Assembly: GCA_027475525.1 (NCBI GenBank)
Contig: JAMWFC010000053.1
Location: 868,001-932,000, forward strand
DNA from: Macrolepiota albuminosa
Lineage: Eukaryota; Basidiomycota; Agaricomycetes; Agaricales; Agaricaceae
Reading direction: 5' to 3'
DNA: 64,000 bases
Shown here: positions 1 through 12,349 of the stretch, piece by piece
How the letters are laid out: the number at the start of each line of letters is the position of its first letter
How positions within the stretch are numbered: the first letter of the stretch is position 1
The notes under the pieces: generated by a model
Told to the model about the DNA's origin: nothing
What the model saw: the letters and a program-made list of their open reading frames with translations, nothing else
The model's database searches: none
Position numbers and translations under genes: made by a program

Positions 1-1107
1 CCTCATCGGTTGTTTCAGAGTCTTCGTTTCCATTCTTTCCAGGCTTGGAGAAGGGGATGAGCCGTATGGGAAGTGAAAGCAGGACGTCTCATAGTTCGTT
101 CTCAACCTCGCTTTATAGTCTCTCTGGAACTGAAAACGAGGGGAAAGGTCGGAGAGATGGACATATACGCTTCACGACCGAGTCGGAGCTACAAGGCCAC
201 AATGGGAGTTTGAAGTCGTTGAGTTCTGGAGTTGGTGCTGGGCCATCCTTGCTTTCTAGGTCTAGTAGTAAGTCTCGGGGTTTGAAAGTCTCACGACTAG
301 TCGTTTTTATCCTCATGTTCAGGTTCAAACTCGCATCCGCTTTCGCGGTTGGCTGTGTCAATTGACCTCTCAAGTGTTAGTGACGCATCTTCCGTCTCAG
401 GGGATCCTTCTTCTCAATGGAGCATTATGGATTTTCCATCGCCCAGGGCGTTACACGAGTTGCCAAGGACGCCTGTGGCGCTGAGTACGTTCGAGGAACC
501 AATATGGGAGGTGGTGCAGGATATGAGGCAACAAAGGATGAGCTTGTGTCAAAGCCTGAGGCAGTATGTGTTTGTGCATCGGGTGGTCATCGAGGGTGCG
601 TTGCGCATTGTTGATGTAGAGACGGAGAGGCAGAAGAGGGAAAGTATGCTCAATGACGTAGAAGATGTGATGGAGCAGAGGAGCGGAAAGGCGACGGACA
701 ATACCAAGCTCGTGGCTTCATCTTCGTCGCCTTTCTCAGATATGGAGCCTATTTCGATTGGGTCTGGTGGAATTGTTATGGATCGGAGTAAAACGTTTCC
801 ATTGTCAAGACTTCAGTCGGCGTCTCAGCAACTACTCCCGCCTCCGCTCTCTCTTGACCTATCAGACATCCAGCGATATAGCAGTTCCAGCTTTGGCAGT
901 GGATTGGCTAGCGATACCGGCTCGTCCACTATGAAGAGAGGAGCGAGCCCGACAGAGTTGTTGAAGGAAGGGAAAAAAGGAGAACTGCTGCTTTCTAAAC
1001 GGCCCAGTATAAAGCGGAAGATTAAAGAAACGAAGGAGGAGGATCTGCAGAGCAGTGCGGCTGTGGCGCTGGAATCGGTACCGCCGTCACTGAGAACGTT
1101 ACGATAA
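1..1107 (+). CDS. Protein tyrosine phosphatase, C-terminal part (5' end outside window)
   Basis: This is the 3' end of a gene that is already open at base 1. Two exons are visible, joined by an intron at about 280-322 (GTTTGA donor, TTCAG acceptor) that keeps the frame. The first exon is Ser-rich. After the junction, at about 490-620, comes the stretch EPIWEVVQDMRQQRMSLCQS followed by RQYVFVHR. This matches the last conserved motif of classical tyrosine phosphatases (ReQR-m-xQtxxQYxFxh), as in fungal Pyp1/Ptp2-type enzymes that dephosphorylate MAP kinases. The catalytic HCxxGxxR loop would lie upstream, outside the window, so activity cannot be judged. The roughly 160-residue tail after the domain is low-complexity, with basic Lys/Arg patches near the end. 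The family call rests on this one motif. Confidence 0.68.
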
Positions 1108-2159
1108 TATCAGGTTTTGCGCCACACTTAGACCAGGTGATGTCATGCATCATGGCTTTTTACTCTACTATATGTATCTTTTGCGTCGTCGTTTTGTTTG
1201 TTTGTCGCTTTCGAAACCTTGGACATTATTCATTGTAATATTTAGCATTTACTACTCTACCGTAGATTGTATATACCTAGCTAGTTTTCACTCTTACTCG
1301 CTGCTATTCGAAATGTATTATCTGTACCAATAAATGCTTTGACTCCTTTTCTAAGGAAGGGTTTGGGGATTGATGCCAGATATTGATCCGGTTTCTCAAT
1401 CACAATGTGCATCGGCTACGGCATTCGTTCAACGTGCGTTTGAATAAAAATACCGCTTTCGCTGAGTCGTGCCGTTCTCCGTTCAGTATCAGCTGGAGTA
1501 GATCTGTAAAGCAGTGAGTGAGAAAGATTTCGTCCGGTGGAAATTACCTGTTCACGGTATTGCGGTTATACGTCGGTGGTATGTGGATCTCGTTCGGCCA
1601 CTTATTATCTGCCGATGGTTATACAGTCCAGAGTTTCTTGGCGATTCTTGGCGAAGATGAGGAAGGTTCTAGTCTAGCACCTTCCTCTACTGCTAGAGTG
1701 CCATTTAATCACGATGACCACAAATAGACAATGACAATGACATTTGGATTCCCAGCTACATTACGTAACGTAATTCAGGCTACAACCTCGCTAGGAAGAG
1801 ATGCGGAGACGATATCATAGAGAAAAAATGTGCCGTACGACGTCTGGAATATCATATTTCTTCTCGTCCGCTTCTGATAAGAATTTTTGTTGAAAGCCCT
1901 TTTTCCGAACTGCAGCCCGCGAGTCTAATGGATCTGGAAATTAGGTCTTTTGTAATTAGGATTTATGGAGGAAAATGTCATAGAAAATATTGCTGCAATA
2001 TAAAATACCACTCTCTTAGAGGGCGCCACACACACTCTTGACTTGTACGAACAAAATTACACTAAGTGGTGACTGAGTATGCTAGGTATGGTGTATGGTC
2101 AAAAGATTCAGTATGGAGATGAAGGGTGAATGTATAGTCCGTCGTTTGACCATAGTCAC
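1108..2159. other. Intergenic, convergent gene ends
   Basis: This spacer lies between the phosphatase (plus) and KU80 (minus), which converge, so it should hold two 3' ends. Open frames here are short and lack family features. I see no repeat, tRNA or mobile element. A last small exon of KU80 could reach into the right edge, because a GTATGT donor-like site lies near its apparent end. Confidence 0.5.
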
Positions 2160-5100
2160 CTAGTTGAAGAACTGTAGCGAGGATTGAACATCAAGCGCCA
2201 CAAGGATGGATGTTACGGTACATACGTTAGTCGCCCCACCCTCAGATACTTTGGACGTTCCACCATTCTGCTTTGCTTCTTTGTTGCTGATTAAACTAAG
2301 GCTCCGACCGACACTTTTGACCTCTGACCAGAACTCCTGATTGCCTGGTTCGGACGTGCACTTATCCTTGAGCTCAACAAGAAATCTAAGGAAAAAGTAA
2401 GTATGAATCACCCGAATGCCTTTTGGATCACTCGCGTATTCCAGGCGTCTATTTCGTCTTCCTATATGTCGTGATATATCACTCAACTAAACACACAGAA
2501 GGTCCACAAAAACGTACCAGTAGCGCTGTATCTCGTAGGAATTTCATGCACTCAATAAGTTCCTTGTGCCTTCTGGACGAGAATGGACGCATTACAATCT
2601 CCGTAATGACGGCTGCAAGATCCTCAACAGCTTTGGTCACTACGTCCCCTTGTGCAATATTCTTCTTGAAATCAGCAAGAGGGTAAGTCGAACCGATGAT
2701 CCGACCTGGTGCCAGTCCAGGATTAACTTCTGGAGACATCGACCGCGCTGGTGTAGGAAGAGGTTGGTTTTCTGGGGCCGCAGCAGGTGGAGTAGACGCC
2801 GGCTTCTTGACCTTGGAAAGAAGCTCCTCTTCATCCTCTTCATCCTCTGTTTCACTATCATCAGCGCCCGTCTTCGCTTTTGACTTGTCCAATGATGATG
2901 GTGCTTGAGAAATTTGTACTTGTGACATGGTCTGATGAAGAGACGGTTCTTTACCCTCGAGGAGCAGATTATCGTCTTCATCTTGGGCATGAGCGTGACC
3001 GTCTTTGCGAGTTCTCGCTACTTTTTTGGGTACTGCAAACGGAAGGATTAGTATCAAGCGAGAAAGTGGAAGTACTTCAATAGACCTTGCTTAACCTTGA
3101 GCGTACTCTTGCAATCTTCAAGGGCGTCTCTAGAGCGTTTCAACACCCGTTTTGGAGGATCAAAATATTTTAGAAGCTCAGGATGTGGTGCCGGAAGAGG
3201 GTTGGCAGTGAGGTCGGATACGACCGCACAATGAAACATGGCTTGCTTCGTCCTGTGAACAGATGGGTTGTAAGACTCCAAGGTGTCAAACCACGGTGTA
3301 CGATTTCTAGAGTTGTCCCAGATTAGTGCTCTGTAGGTGTCTCTGAGATGACTGACTAACCCTTCATCGTCTTTCTCGCCAGCATCCATAAGATCCATGG
3401 CGTCAACAAAATTATCCATGACATCAAGTTGTTCTTTCGTGGGAATGAAAGGATGGTCTGTAAGAAGTTCACCCTTCTTATTCACTAAGTGGTCCAACGA
3501 TGCGAATGTGTATTTACGAACGTCATCTGCAAAGGGCATCTACACTTGCGTGAGCGATTTGTGAAGCAAACAATAGAAACCGTTACCTGCGCCCAAAGGA
3601 GACAGTCTACTTCGTCCCAGACGACAGGGGCTAATACACCCATCTTTGGGTCCATGCCATCTTTAGTCACCCATCTGGCGATAGCCATCGCATCCTTTTC
3701 ATACATAGCTTGTACGACTGAGGAAAGAGCAGCTTGCTGCTTGGCAGAACCAGGGTCTGCCCAAACATACTGAATCTCGCCCATACTGAGTTCACGACGG
3801 AACTACACATTCAATGATTACAGATGACGTGAAGTCTGTGAACTTCAGAAAGAAAATAACTCACGTTTTTTGCAGGGAAGAATCCACAGATATCAATTCC
3901 TTTTCGTGTGTTCAGGCGGGGGAACTGACCATCAGGGCAAGGAGCATAGGTGGTGCCATACTTAAAGCCTCGAACGAGTTGCTCTTTCTCCACTTTCTCG
4001 AGGTGAGATTCGTGCTGTTCCGAGGATAGCCGTGCCTGTTTTTCCATCTCCTTTCCTTTGTCCAGGAGGATCTCATCGTCGTCCTCCACTTTGATATCAT
4101 TTTCGGCGTCAGCTTCCCCACCTCGCTCCACGTAATACTCTGATCTCATCTTGAGTTGTGCATACGCGACCTTGGCTGTTCCCGCTTTGTCATCCGTATC
4201 CATTTCCACATCTTCATCTTGGCTTAGTTCCTTTGGTTTAGCTTCACGGACAGCAAATTTCTTCCAACTTTTCGGGCGGCTCATTGCAGTACATTTACTG
4301 GTCTTGATGACAAGCTCAATAGCCTCGTCTGACTTGGTGTCGACGTCTCCAAGACGGAGAAGCGTACCCATTAGCGTTGACTTGGTTTGCCTGATGTCAG
4401 GTCGCGCGGTTTCCTGGAGGGCTTCTTCGCATGTTCCTACAACACCATTGTCCATTTTTGAAATGAATTCGTGATAAAAGGCTTCATTAGCTCGCTAATG
4501 AACAATGGCTAATTGAGTTGTAATACAATCGAAGAGAATAATTGTCTTACTTTTGTCTTTAATTTATTGTCCTCAGTGTAGCCAAAATCCTCGCTATCAA
4601 AGTCAACACCACTATTTTCGAATGGTCAATAATGAATTAAACACATGACATAAGGAAACAACGAACACTATAGTGATGCTGATATTAAGAGAGTTCATCT
4701 TGTTAACGGTAGCCTCCCAATCCTCTACTTCTATTGGACTCTCGCCGTCGGTTACAAGAACAATCTTGCGTGTCCACGTTTTCTTAGAGGCAAGATGAGC
4801 GGCTTGTGTCTCGATGCCCACGATGATAGCGTCAAGGGCTATAAGCGGGTCAGTCTGAGGACCTGTGAATGACTGTATATAACGTACGGTCGCCGTAACT
4901 GTCAGTTGCTTTGAGCAGGTCAAGTTTGCTTAGAGTTGCAGCGCTGGGTTGGGCAATGGGAATGTAGTCAGAAACATTATCGTAACCACCATTATGCGCA
5001 TTAATGACATTATTGGTAACTTTTCCAAGTATAAACACGTTGTAGTGACAAAAAAAATAGAAGGCTCACTTTCTGACCCGAAGACGATGACGCCACATTG

Positions 5101-5395
5101 GTCAGTTTTGCGACCGTTGTAGATCTATGCATGGTATAAGCAAGATCAATAGACACAGAAGTAGGCAATGACCATCTCTTGTATCTTGAGTTTGACAAAC
5201 TGGAGGACCCATTCCAAGCGTGTTATCTCAGTGGTACGCTCTTCGCCATTTGGCCCTGGGGGAAGCTGAACGGTTCGTAGTTTGCCCATTGACGGCGAAG
5301 TGTCAATGAGGAACATAGTAACGGTGTACTAAATAATGTGTGAGTAGATTGAAAGCACGAGAAGCACAACATACGCCAGCTCGTTCTGCAGGCAT
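2160..5395 (-). CDS. KU80: ATP-dependent DNA helicase II subunit 2 (Ku80), end-joining factor
   Basis: Ku80 pairs with Ku70 to bind broken DNA ends in the nucleus and start non-homologous end joining; it also acts at telomeres. Exon 1 is only seven codons (ATG at 5393-5395), then an intron (5329-5374) leads into an N-terminal von Willebrand A-like domain with FLIDTSPSMG. Further exons carry NGRKTDQCGVIVFG-type sequence and KIVLVTDGESPIEVEDWEA. The Ku core follows with SRPKSWKKFAV, the hallmark MPFADDVRKYTF (about 3500-3540), and an acidic linker. The C-terminal helical arm (ADFKKNIAQGDVVTKAVEDL) ends with a small EDEIDAWN exon. At least eight short introns are needed. The final residues are unsure: translation may stop at 2160, or a last intron starting near 2228 may add a short tail. 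It shares a promoter region with the divergent SNF2 gene. Confidence 0.93.
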
Positions 5396-5611
5396 GGTAG
5401 TGGTCGAGCACAAGTCATATACGGACGCGCCGTGACACGTGATGGGGCTGTTGTTCTCACGTTGGGGTAAGAGTGACAGGGTGTGACAGTCGCAGCTGTT
5501 TGTCTTTTGCTCATTCAGCGCGTGACATTTCGCACTGGTGGAATTGGTGGTGGACGCGACTGATTTGAGCGTCATAACCGACTGGACACGGTCCCTTCCA
5601 TCGTCCCCTCC
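5396..5611. promoter_or_regulatory. Shared divergent promoter region of KU80 and SNF2
   Basis: About 216 bp separate the ATG of KU80 (minus) from the first credible ATG of the SNF2-type gene (plus), so both start regions must lie here. No clear TATA box is visible. The call is positional inference, not motif-based. Confidence 0.5.
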
Positions 5612-8600
5612 ATGTCCGTCCCAATGCTCCCCAACCCAGGCTCACAGAATATGCCCCAACAGCAGGGCACTCTCAGGCCACAATCAATGCCCGATATCCA
5701 GCAGGTCATCTTCGTATGCACCTTAGTCAGTTGCTATTTATCCCCACCTCACCACTACATCATAGCGCGCAAATTTTCTCAAGAAAAATCCGCATGAACA
5801 AAAGAATCCAGGCGAGCTTGAGCAGCTGCTCAAGTACATCCATGCTGTGTCCCAAGGTCAGTATATTTTCGTCAACGGGTTTAATCTTAGTCATTTCCCT
5901 AGTTCAAGGACGATCTCAAGGCCAACTCTCTAACATGGGTCAACAGCAACAACAGTCGCAACAACCCATGACCAATGGACACACGCAATCTCTCCCTAAT
6001 GGCACTGCCGCTACCTCAATTACATCTGGACCCATACCACAAAACATTCCTCCTCAGTCATCAACTCCCGTATCGTTCACTCCAGAACAGATCAGCGCCC
6101 TACGAGCTCAAATACATGCTTTCAAGTGTATCAGCCGCGGCGTGTCTATTCCTGAGCACGTTCAGCAGGCCCTACGAGTTCCCAATACCGCAATTTCTGA
6201 TCTTGAAAAGCTTCTTCAAGGTCCAGATGTTACTTCCAGAGTTGTTACTGCTGCCGTCAATGTAGCAAAAGGCGAGCCGACGCCTGGAGCCTCTGCTATT
6301 GCCGCTATTCCTGAGGAGACTGCCAAGGTAGAAGAGGAGCTAAGTGTTGCTTATAACGCTGCAGATATGCCCAAAGGACCGTTCCTTGAAGATGACAACA
6401 AGTCTGGGATATACCCTTATAATGCTTATCGCCATCCTTTTACTCACCTCAGGCGGACCACAGACACCGATCCCTCACTTTTCGCCACCCGGCTGCAGCG
6501 ACTCCTTGTACCTACTATTATGCCCTCTGGCCTTGATGCTCATCAAATACTTAGTGAGCGAGATCGGTACATCGAAGCTCGTATTCAACAGCGTATCCGC
6601 GAACTCGAAGCTATGCCGTCGACAATCGGCGATGGCTCTTTTGGCGACACTTTTGACCCCGATGTAAATATGAAGGAAGAGAAGGATGTTGATACCGCAG
6701 TTTTGAAGCTTCAAAATGGCAACACCAACCACCTGTCTGCCCTCATACATCCCAGCCCCACGGCCCATGGAAAACTGCGCGCCATAATCGAGCTCAAATC
6801 CCTGCGTCTGCTAGAGAAGCAACGTTCTATGCGGGCCCAGGTGGCGGAGCGTCTCAATCATAGTGCAATGCTTCCTCTCAACCGCCTGGACTTCCGCCGC
6901 ATCCGCAAGCCGAACATTCGAGATGCGCGGAAGACTGAGCAAGCAGAGAGGAAACAAAGGGCAGACCGTGAGCATCGTGCGAAGAGGAAACATGTTGAAC
7001 AGATCAATGTCATCTGTACCCATGGGCGTGAGGTACTCAACGCCAACCGTGCTGCTCAGGATCGTGTTGCCAGGCTTGGGCGCTCCGTTCTGGCTTTCCA
7101 TCAAATGACAGAGAAGGAGGAACAGAAGCGAATCGAACGTATCTCAAAGGAACGTCTTCGGGCGCTCAAGGCAGACGATGAAGAAGCCTACATGAAGCTC
7201 ATTGACACAGCAAAGGATACCCGAATCACGCACCTTCTTCGGCAAACCGATGCATACTTGGACTCTCTGGCCCAGGCCGTCGTCTCTCAGCAGAACGAAA
7301 GCGGCGTGGGCATGGAGATGCCTTTTGAGCAGGAGGATGGACCTACTTCTGAGGCTACATTCGGTGCACAGGTGAATGCAGATGATGGTGATGACAAGAA
7401 GAAGGTGGACTACTATGCGATTGCACACAGAATATCAGAAAGGGTGACAAAGCAGCCATCACTGCTTGTCGGTGGGACGTTGAAGGAGTACCAACTGAAG
7501 GGTCTGCAGTGGATGGTTAGTCTCTATAACAACCGCCTCAATGGAATCTTGGCAGACGAGATGGTACGTTTGTGGTGTCACTGCATTATTGTCCTTATCT
7601 CTCACATGTCGTTACAGGGTCTTGGAAAGACTATCCAAACAATATCACTGATTACGTTCCTTATAGAGGTTAAGCGACAACATGGCCCCTACCTCGTCAT
7701 CGTTCCACTCTCCACCATGACAAATTGGTCAGGAGAGTTCGCGAAATGGGCGCCCACAGTCAAGACGATCTCGTACAAGGGTAACCCTGCTCAGCGCCGC
7801 GCGTTGCAAAGCGAACTTCGTGTTGGTCATTTCCAAGTCCTTCTCACGACTTACGAATACATCATCAAAGATCGTCCATTCCTTAGCAAGGTCAAATGGA
7901 TTCATATGATTATTGGTGAGCTTATACATATTGACTGCCTTGGATCGTAATGGAGTTTAACGTTCACGTAGACGAGGGCCATCGCATGAAGAACACCCAG
8001 AGTAAACTTTCCCAGACCCTCACGACATATTACCACTCCCGTTATCGCCTCATCCTGACCGGAACACCGCTACAAAACAACCTTCCTGAACTATGGGCTC
8101 TCCTTAACTTCGCCCTTCCGAAAGTCTTCAACTCCGTTCAGTCTTTCGATGAATGGTTCAACACTCCCTTCGCGAACTCAGGCACAGGAGACAAGATCGA
8201 ACTGAACGAAGAAGAGGCGCTTCTTATCATCCGACGTCTCCATAAAGTGCTTCGTCCCTTCCTCTTGCGTCGGTTGAAGAAGGACGTCGAGAGCGAGTTG
8301 CCGGATAAGGTTGAGAAGGTTATCAAAGTGAGGATGAGCGCGCTGCAGAGTCAGCTGTATAAGCAGATGAAAAAGCATAAGATGATTGCTGATGGAACTT
8401 CGAAGGGGTGAGTTGCTCGTTGTGATCTTGAGTCCTTGGTTCATGAATGTCCTCTAAAGAAAACCTGCGGGTATCAAGGGCCTTAGTAATGAGCTCATGC
8501 AGTTGCGAAAGATCTGCCAGCATCCGTTCTTGTTTGAGAGTGTCGAAGACAGGGTTAGTCCTAGTGGCTTCATTGATGAGAAGCTTGTGCGAACTTCGGG

Positions 8601-10677
8601 CAAATTGGAGTTACTAAACCGCATTCTTCCCAAATTTTTCGCTACGGGCCACAGAGTACGTTTTCAATCATTTCTGGTTGGAATACTGACTCAAGTGCTC
8701 ATTTGTTTGTCAGGTCCTTATTTTTTTCCAGATGACTAAAGTCATGGATATCATGGAGGATTTCCTGAAGATGATGAAATGGGCGTATCTTCGTTTAGAT
8801 GGTGGCACAAAGACTGAGGAACGTGCCTCATTCGTACAACTGTTCAATGCTGCGAACTCAGAATATAAGGTCTTCATTCTCTCGACAAGGGCTGGTGGTT
8901 TGGGTTTGAATTTGCAGACAGCTGATACTGTGATCATGTACGTTTATCTTTTTTTTCCTTTCTCGACACAGCTCAGGTTTTAAATCCTATCTCTCAGTTT
9001 TGATAGTGACTGGTAAGATTTCTGCGCCATGTACAACATGCAGATATCCAAATGTACTCCATAGGAATCCTCACGCTGATTTGCAGGCCCAAGACCGTGC
9101 TCATCGTATTGGTCAGACAAGGGCCGTGCTTATCCTGCGATTTATAACAGAAAAGAGCGTGGAAGAGGCAATGTACCAACGCGCGAGGTACAAACTCGAC
9201 ATTGATGATAAGGTTATTCAAGCTGGTCGATTCGATAACAAATCCACTCAGGAGGAACAAGAAGAATTCTTAGTGAGTATTTCGCTCCTACTTACTCTAA
9301 TACCAATGGAAACATTGACCTATATGTGTTGTAGCGCTCAATCCTCGAAGCCGATCAAGAGGAGGAAAACGAGGAAGCAGGTGACATGAACGACGACGAA
9401 CTTAATGAGCTTATTGCTCGAAGTGAAGATGAGGCGGCCATTTTCCGCGAAATGGATGTCAAGAGGGAGCGAGACGGAATTGAAAACTGGCGTAACAGTG
9501 GTGGACGCGGAAAACCGCCTCCTCCCCTTATCCAGTTGGAAGAACTTCCAGAGTGTTACCAGACTGACGAGCCATTCGAAGTCAAGGAAATGGAGGATGT
9601 ACTCGAGGGCCGCGGTCAACGTCGGAGGAATGTCGTGAGTTATAATGATGGCCTGAGCGATGAACAATGGGCACTGGTATATCTTGTTTTATGTTTACGA
9701 AAGCCTTGTCTAACATGATTCAATTGATCAAGGCTCTTGAAGAGGGCGAGGATATTCAAGAACTTTCAGAACGGACGAGAGACAGAAAGGACCGGCGTGC
9801 GGCGAATAAGCTTCTCAGGGAAGCCGATGCCTCTAATCGTGGTACACCTGCTTCTGACGTCGACTCTCGGGCGAGGAAGAACAAAAAAGGCAAATCTAAA
9901 GCCTCCGACTACGAGCCTAACACGGGGTCCAAGAGGAAGCGTGGCCAGAAGTCTATGTCTGTGACACCATCCATAAATGGTGACGACGATGACGAACATG
10001 AAATGGTATGTCTTGGCTTCTTTATCTTATCGTTTTCCTGAAGAAGCTCACACACGCCAAGCAGAAACGTCGCAAGACGAAGACTGCCAATGGCGAACTT
10101 CCCGCGAGTGTTAGGGAACAAATGAAGAAGGCGTTTGCGGAATGCCATCGTGCCGTTCTAGCCTGTGAGGACGAGACAGGAAGGAAGCGTTGCGATCTCT
10201 TCCGAGAACTTCCGGACAAGCGAGTGAGTAGCATCGTTCCTTCTGAAACTACCTTGGCTAAATTAGTCTTGTTAGGATTACCCGGACTACTATCACCTGA
10301 TCACCCGACCTATAGCACTTTCTCATCTACGAAAAAGGGCTAACAGCAATTATTACAAGACAGTACAAGCCTTCAAGGAGGATTGGAAGCTGATGTTCAA
10401 TAATGCCCGAACATATAACCAAGAGGGATCCTGGGTTTATGTCGACGCAGAGGAGATGGAGAAAGTCTTCAACGCCACATTCGACCAAGTCATGATCGGA
10501 TCTGGATTGCCGGGTGCACCCGTTGCTACAGGCACTGGCTCTGCCTCGGGTTCTTATGATTCCGCGCTTACTCCCATGGACGAAGATGAACGCCCCATTC
10601 CTACCAGGAGCAGGAGCGCTGGGCGAAAACAGGTAATTAGTGATGAGGAGTATCTGACGCCGAGCGATGACGAGTAA
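5612..10677 (+). CDS. SNF2: SNF2/STH1-type ATPase subunit of a SWI/SNF or RSC chromatin remodelling complex
   Basis: This nuclear DNA translocase uses ATP to slide or evict nucleosomes. Domain order by position: Gln-rich N terminus; QLQ domain (about 6073-6190, [13 protein letters not shown]); HSA region (about 6880-7040, basic, [10 protein letters not shown]); Snf2 N-lobe from about 7462. Walker A GLGKT begins at 7618, directly after the intron 7564-7617, and the DEGH box ([10 protein letters not shown]) spans another intron near 7971. The helicase C lobe holds [11 protein letters not shown] and [12 protein letters not shown] (about 9090-9125), followed by SnAC-like sequence, an acidic/basic linker and a C-terminal bromodomain ([23 protein letters not shown], about 10280-10480). 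This order defines the Snf2/Sth1/BRG1 class; wording around Walker A looks slightly closer to Snf2 than Sth1. Early exons are small, and I read [19 protein letters not shown] joining VQGRSQGQ across the intron ending near 5901. The start at 5612 is the most plausible ATG but not certain. Confidence 0.93.
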
Positions 10678-11940
10678 CTTCTTTCACTTCTTACCTCCGG
10701 GTTTCTTGCTTTGTTATTACTACTTAGTCTTCATCTATCCTATCGATTTCGTAGGTCTGTACTTGTTTGTTGTAGATAACTTGGAGCCTTAATTTTCGTG
10801 TCGCTCCATATTATAGGGTTCGTCTCATAAAGTTTCATTTTGTACATGCCGCAGGCGAGGACAACTTGTTTTTAAGGTAGGGTAAATTTCGTCATCGATT
10901 GGCTCGCCAGGAGGCTGCTGACATAGTCAATATGAAATCCCGTTGTAATGGAAGGTTCTTACCTTACATATATCCATGAACTAGTTCACTGATGTGAGAA
11001 CAGCATGTGTGGAGTGACTGATGTATTCTTAAGGTTAAGCTAAGTAGACGGTGGGTGTAATTCCGATTGAACTAGCTTAAGCATGGCTCCTATCGTCACC
11101 AGGAGCCTGGACAGGCCCGAAAACTGTCAGGTCGGGTCTGGTCCTTCAGGTGCAATGGAAGAGGCATCAAATTGGAAGCGACAACAGCTAACTTTGTACA
11201 TGTGTGCCTTTGCAAGGTAAAATGAAAGGTGTCCCGAGCTTAAGTTGGTATGTAATATCTATCTTGATCATTGGAGGGTGAATTTAATTTATTCGGGCAC
11301 ACTCCGACCCAGCTGATCTGCACCCGTGGCGCTGGCACTCATAAAACATGGGTTTGAAACTTGTCAGCCTGAGCCCACCGTCACCTTTTCCGGTTCACTT
11401 TCGGACTCCAGCCGGTCCCTCGGGTGTTCACTCCTAAGATAACTCTGAGGTACGAAATTGAAGTAAGATATCGATCTGTTGCGTCCATTAAATTCTTTTC
11501 CTCGTGACCCCTACAGTTTCTTCAGGGTTGGATCGGGACACGGCATTCAAGGCATTCAAATACTCTCTGAACATATGGAACCTGAACGTTAACCTGGAAG
11601 CTTCTGCTCCAAAGACAAGACCCATGCGGCAAGTGGAGGTCCCAATTCATTAGAGTTTGATTTGCAATAATGCTGGGACCAATCACATGTAGTTTACGCA
11701 ACCTTGCTGGTTTCCCTAGGACCTGAGTTTCCGGGAGCCGCTGAAAAATTAAAATATGGTTATGGCAGGACTTAGTCTTAATGAGAGAGCTGACTAGAGG
11801 GAAAGAAAACATCCATAATTAGAAGAGCTCCTGACGATAGATCCACATGCATCCCAATATACTAAAAACTAGTCCGTCAGCAGGCCGTGCGTCAGCTGGA
11901 CAATGAATCGATTGAGAACACAATCCCATAAGAGCCTGGG
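10678..11940. other. Intergenic, convergent gene ends; nothing recognised
   Basis: This is about 1.3 kb between the stop codons of the SNF2-type gene and the SERF-like gene. The longest open frame (minus, 11522-11812) has no family features and no matching exon neighbours. I see no terminal repeats or target-site duplication that would mark a transposon. Confidence 0.45.
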
Positions 11941-12349
11941 CTATTTGCCACTACCACCGCCCGCCGCGGCCTTTGCTGCATGGTCCTCCTCTTTTTTCTG
12001 ATGATAGATAGAATTAACGTACCAAATGATGGGATAACTCGAGGTATCGGACACACCTTTTGTTTCGCCCTCAGGTTGTCGGCATCTCTGTGGGTTGGAT
12101 GATACGTCAGTCATCGACTGCATGGTTGAGTACGGAATAAGATCACTCACGCCTCCCTCCTCTTCGCCAGTGACGTCGCACTTTCCTTGGGTTTCTTTTG
12201 ATTTGCAGCCTTTTTCTGTGCCTTCAAACGATCCTGTTCACGCTGATTTCCGCCTGATTAGTAAGATGGAAGCCCTCTCAGTTAACGGTTTTAGATTTGT
12301 AGGTAAAAGACGAAGATACAGAAAGGGAGATGCGCTACTTACGAGTCAT
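11941..12349 (-). CDS. SERF/4F5 family small basic protein
   Basis: This gene of about 65 codons is assembled from four tiny exons. Exon 1 is only 7 nt (ATG ACT C at 12343-12349, GTAAGT donor). Exon 2 starts after TAATCAG and gives the family start M-T-R-G-N-Q-R-E-Q-D-R, then LKAQKKAANQKKPKESA. Exon 3 gives DADNLRAKQK and exon 4 gives KKEEDHAAKAAAGGGSGK and a TAG stop at 11941. All junctions are GT-AG and in phase. SERF proteins (human SERF1/2, worm MOAG-4) share exactly this MTRGNQRE start and a Lys-rich tail; they bind nucleic acid and modulate amyloid aggregation. The fungal role is not known to me. The length is typical for the family. Confidence 0.88.
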
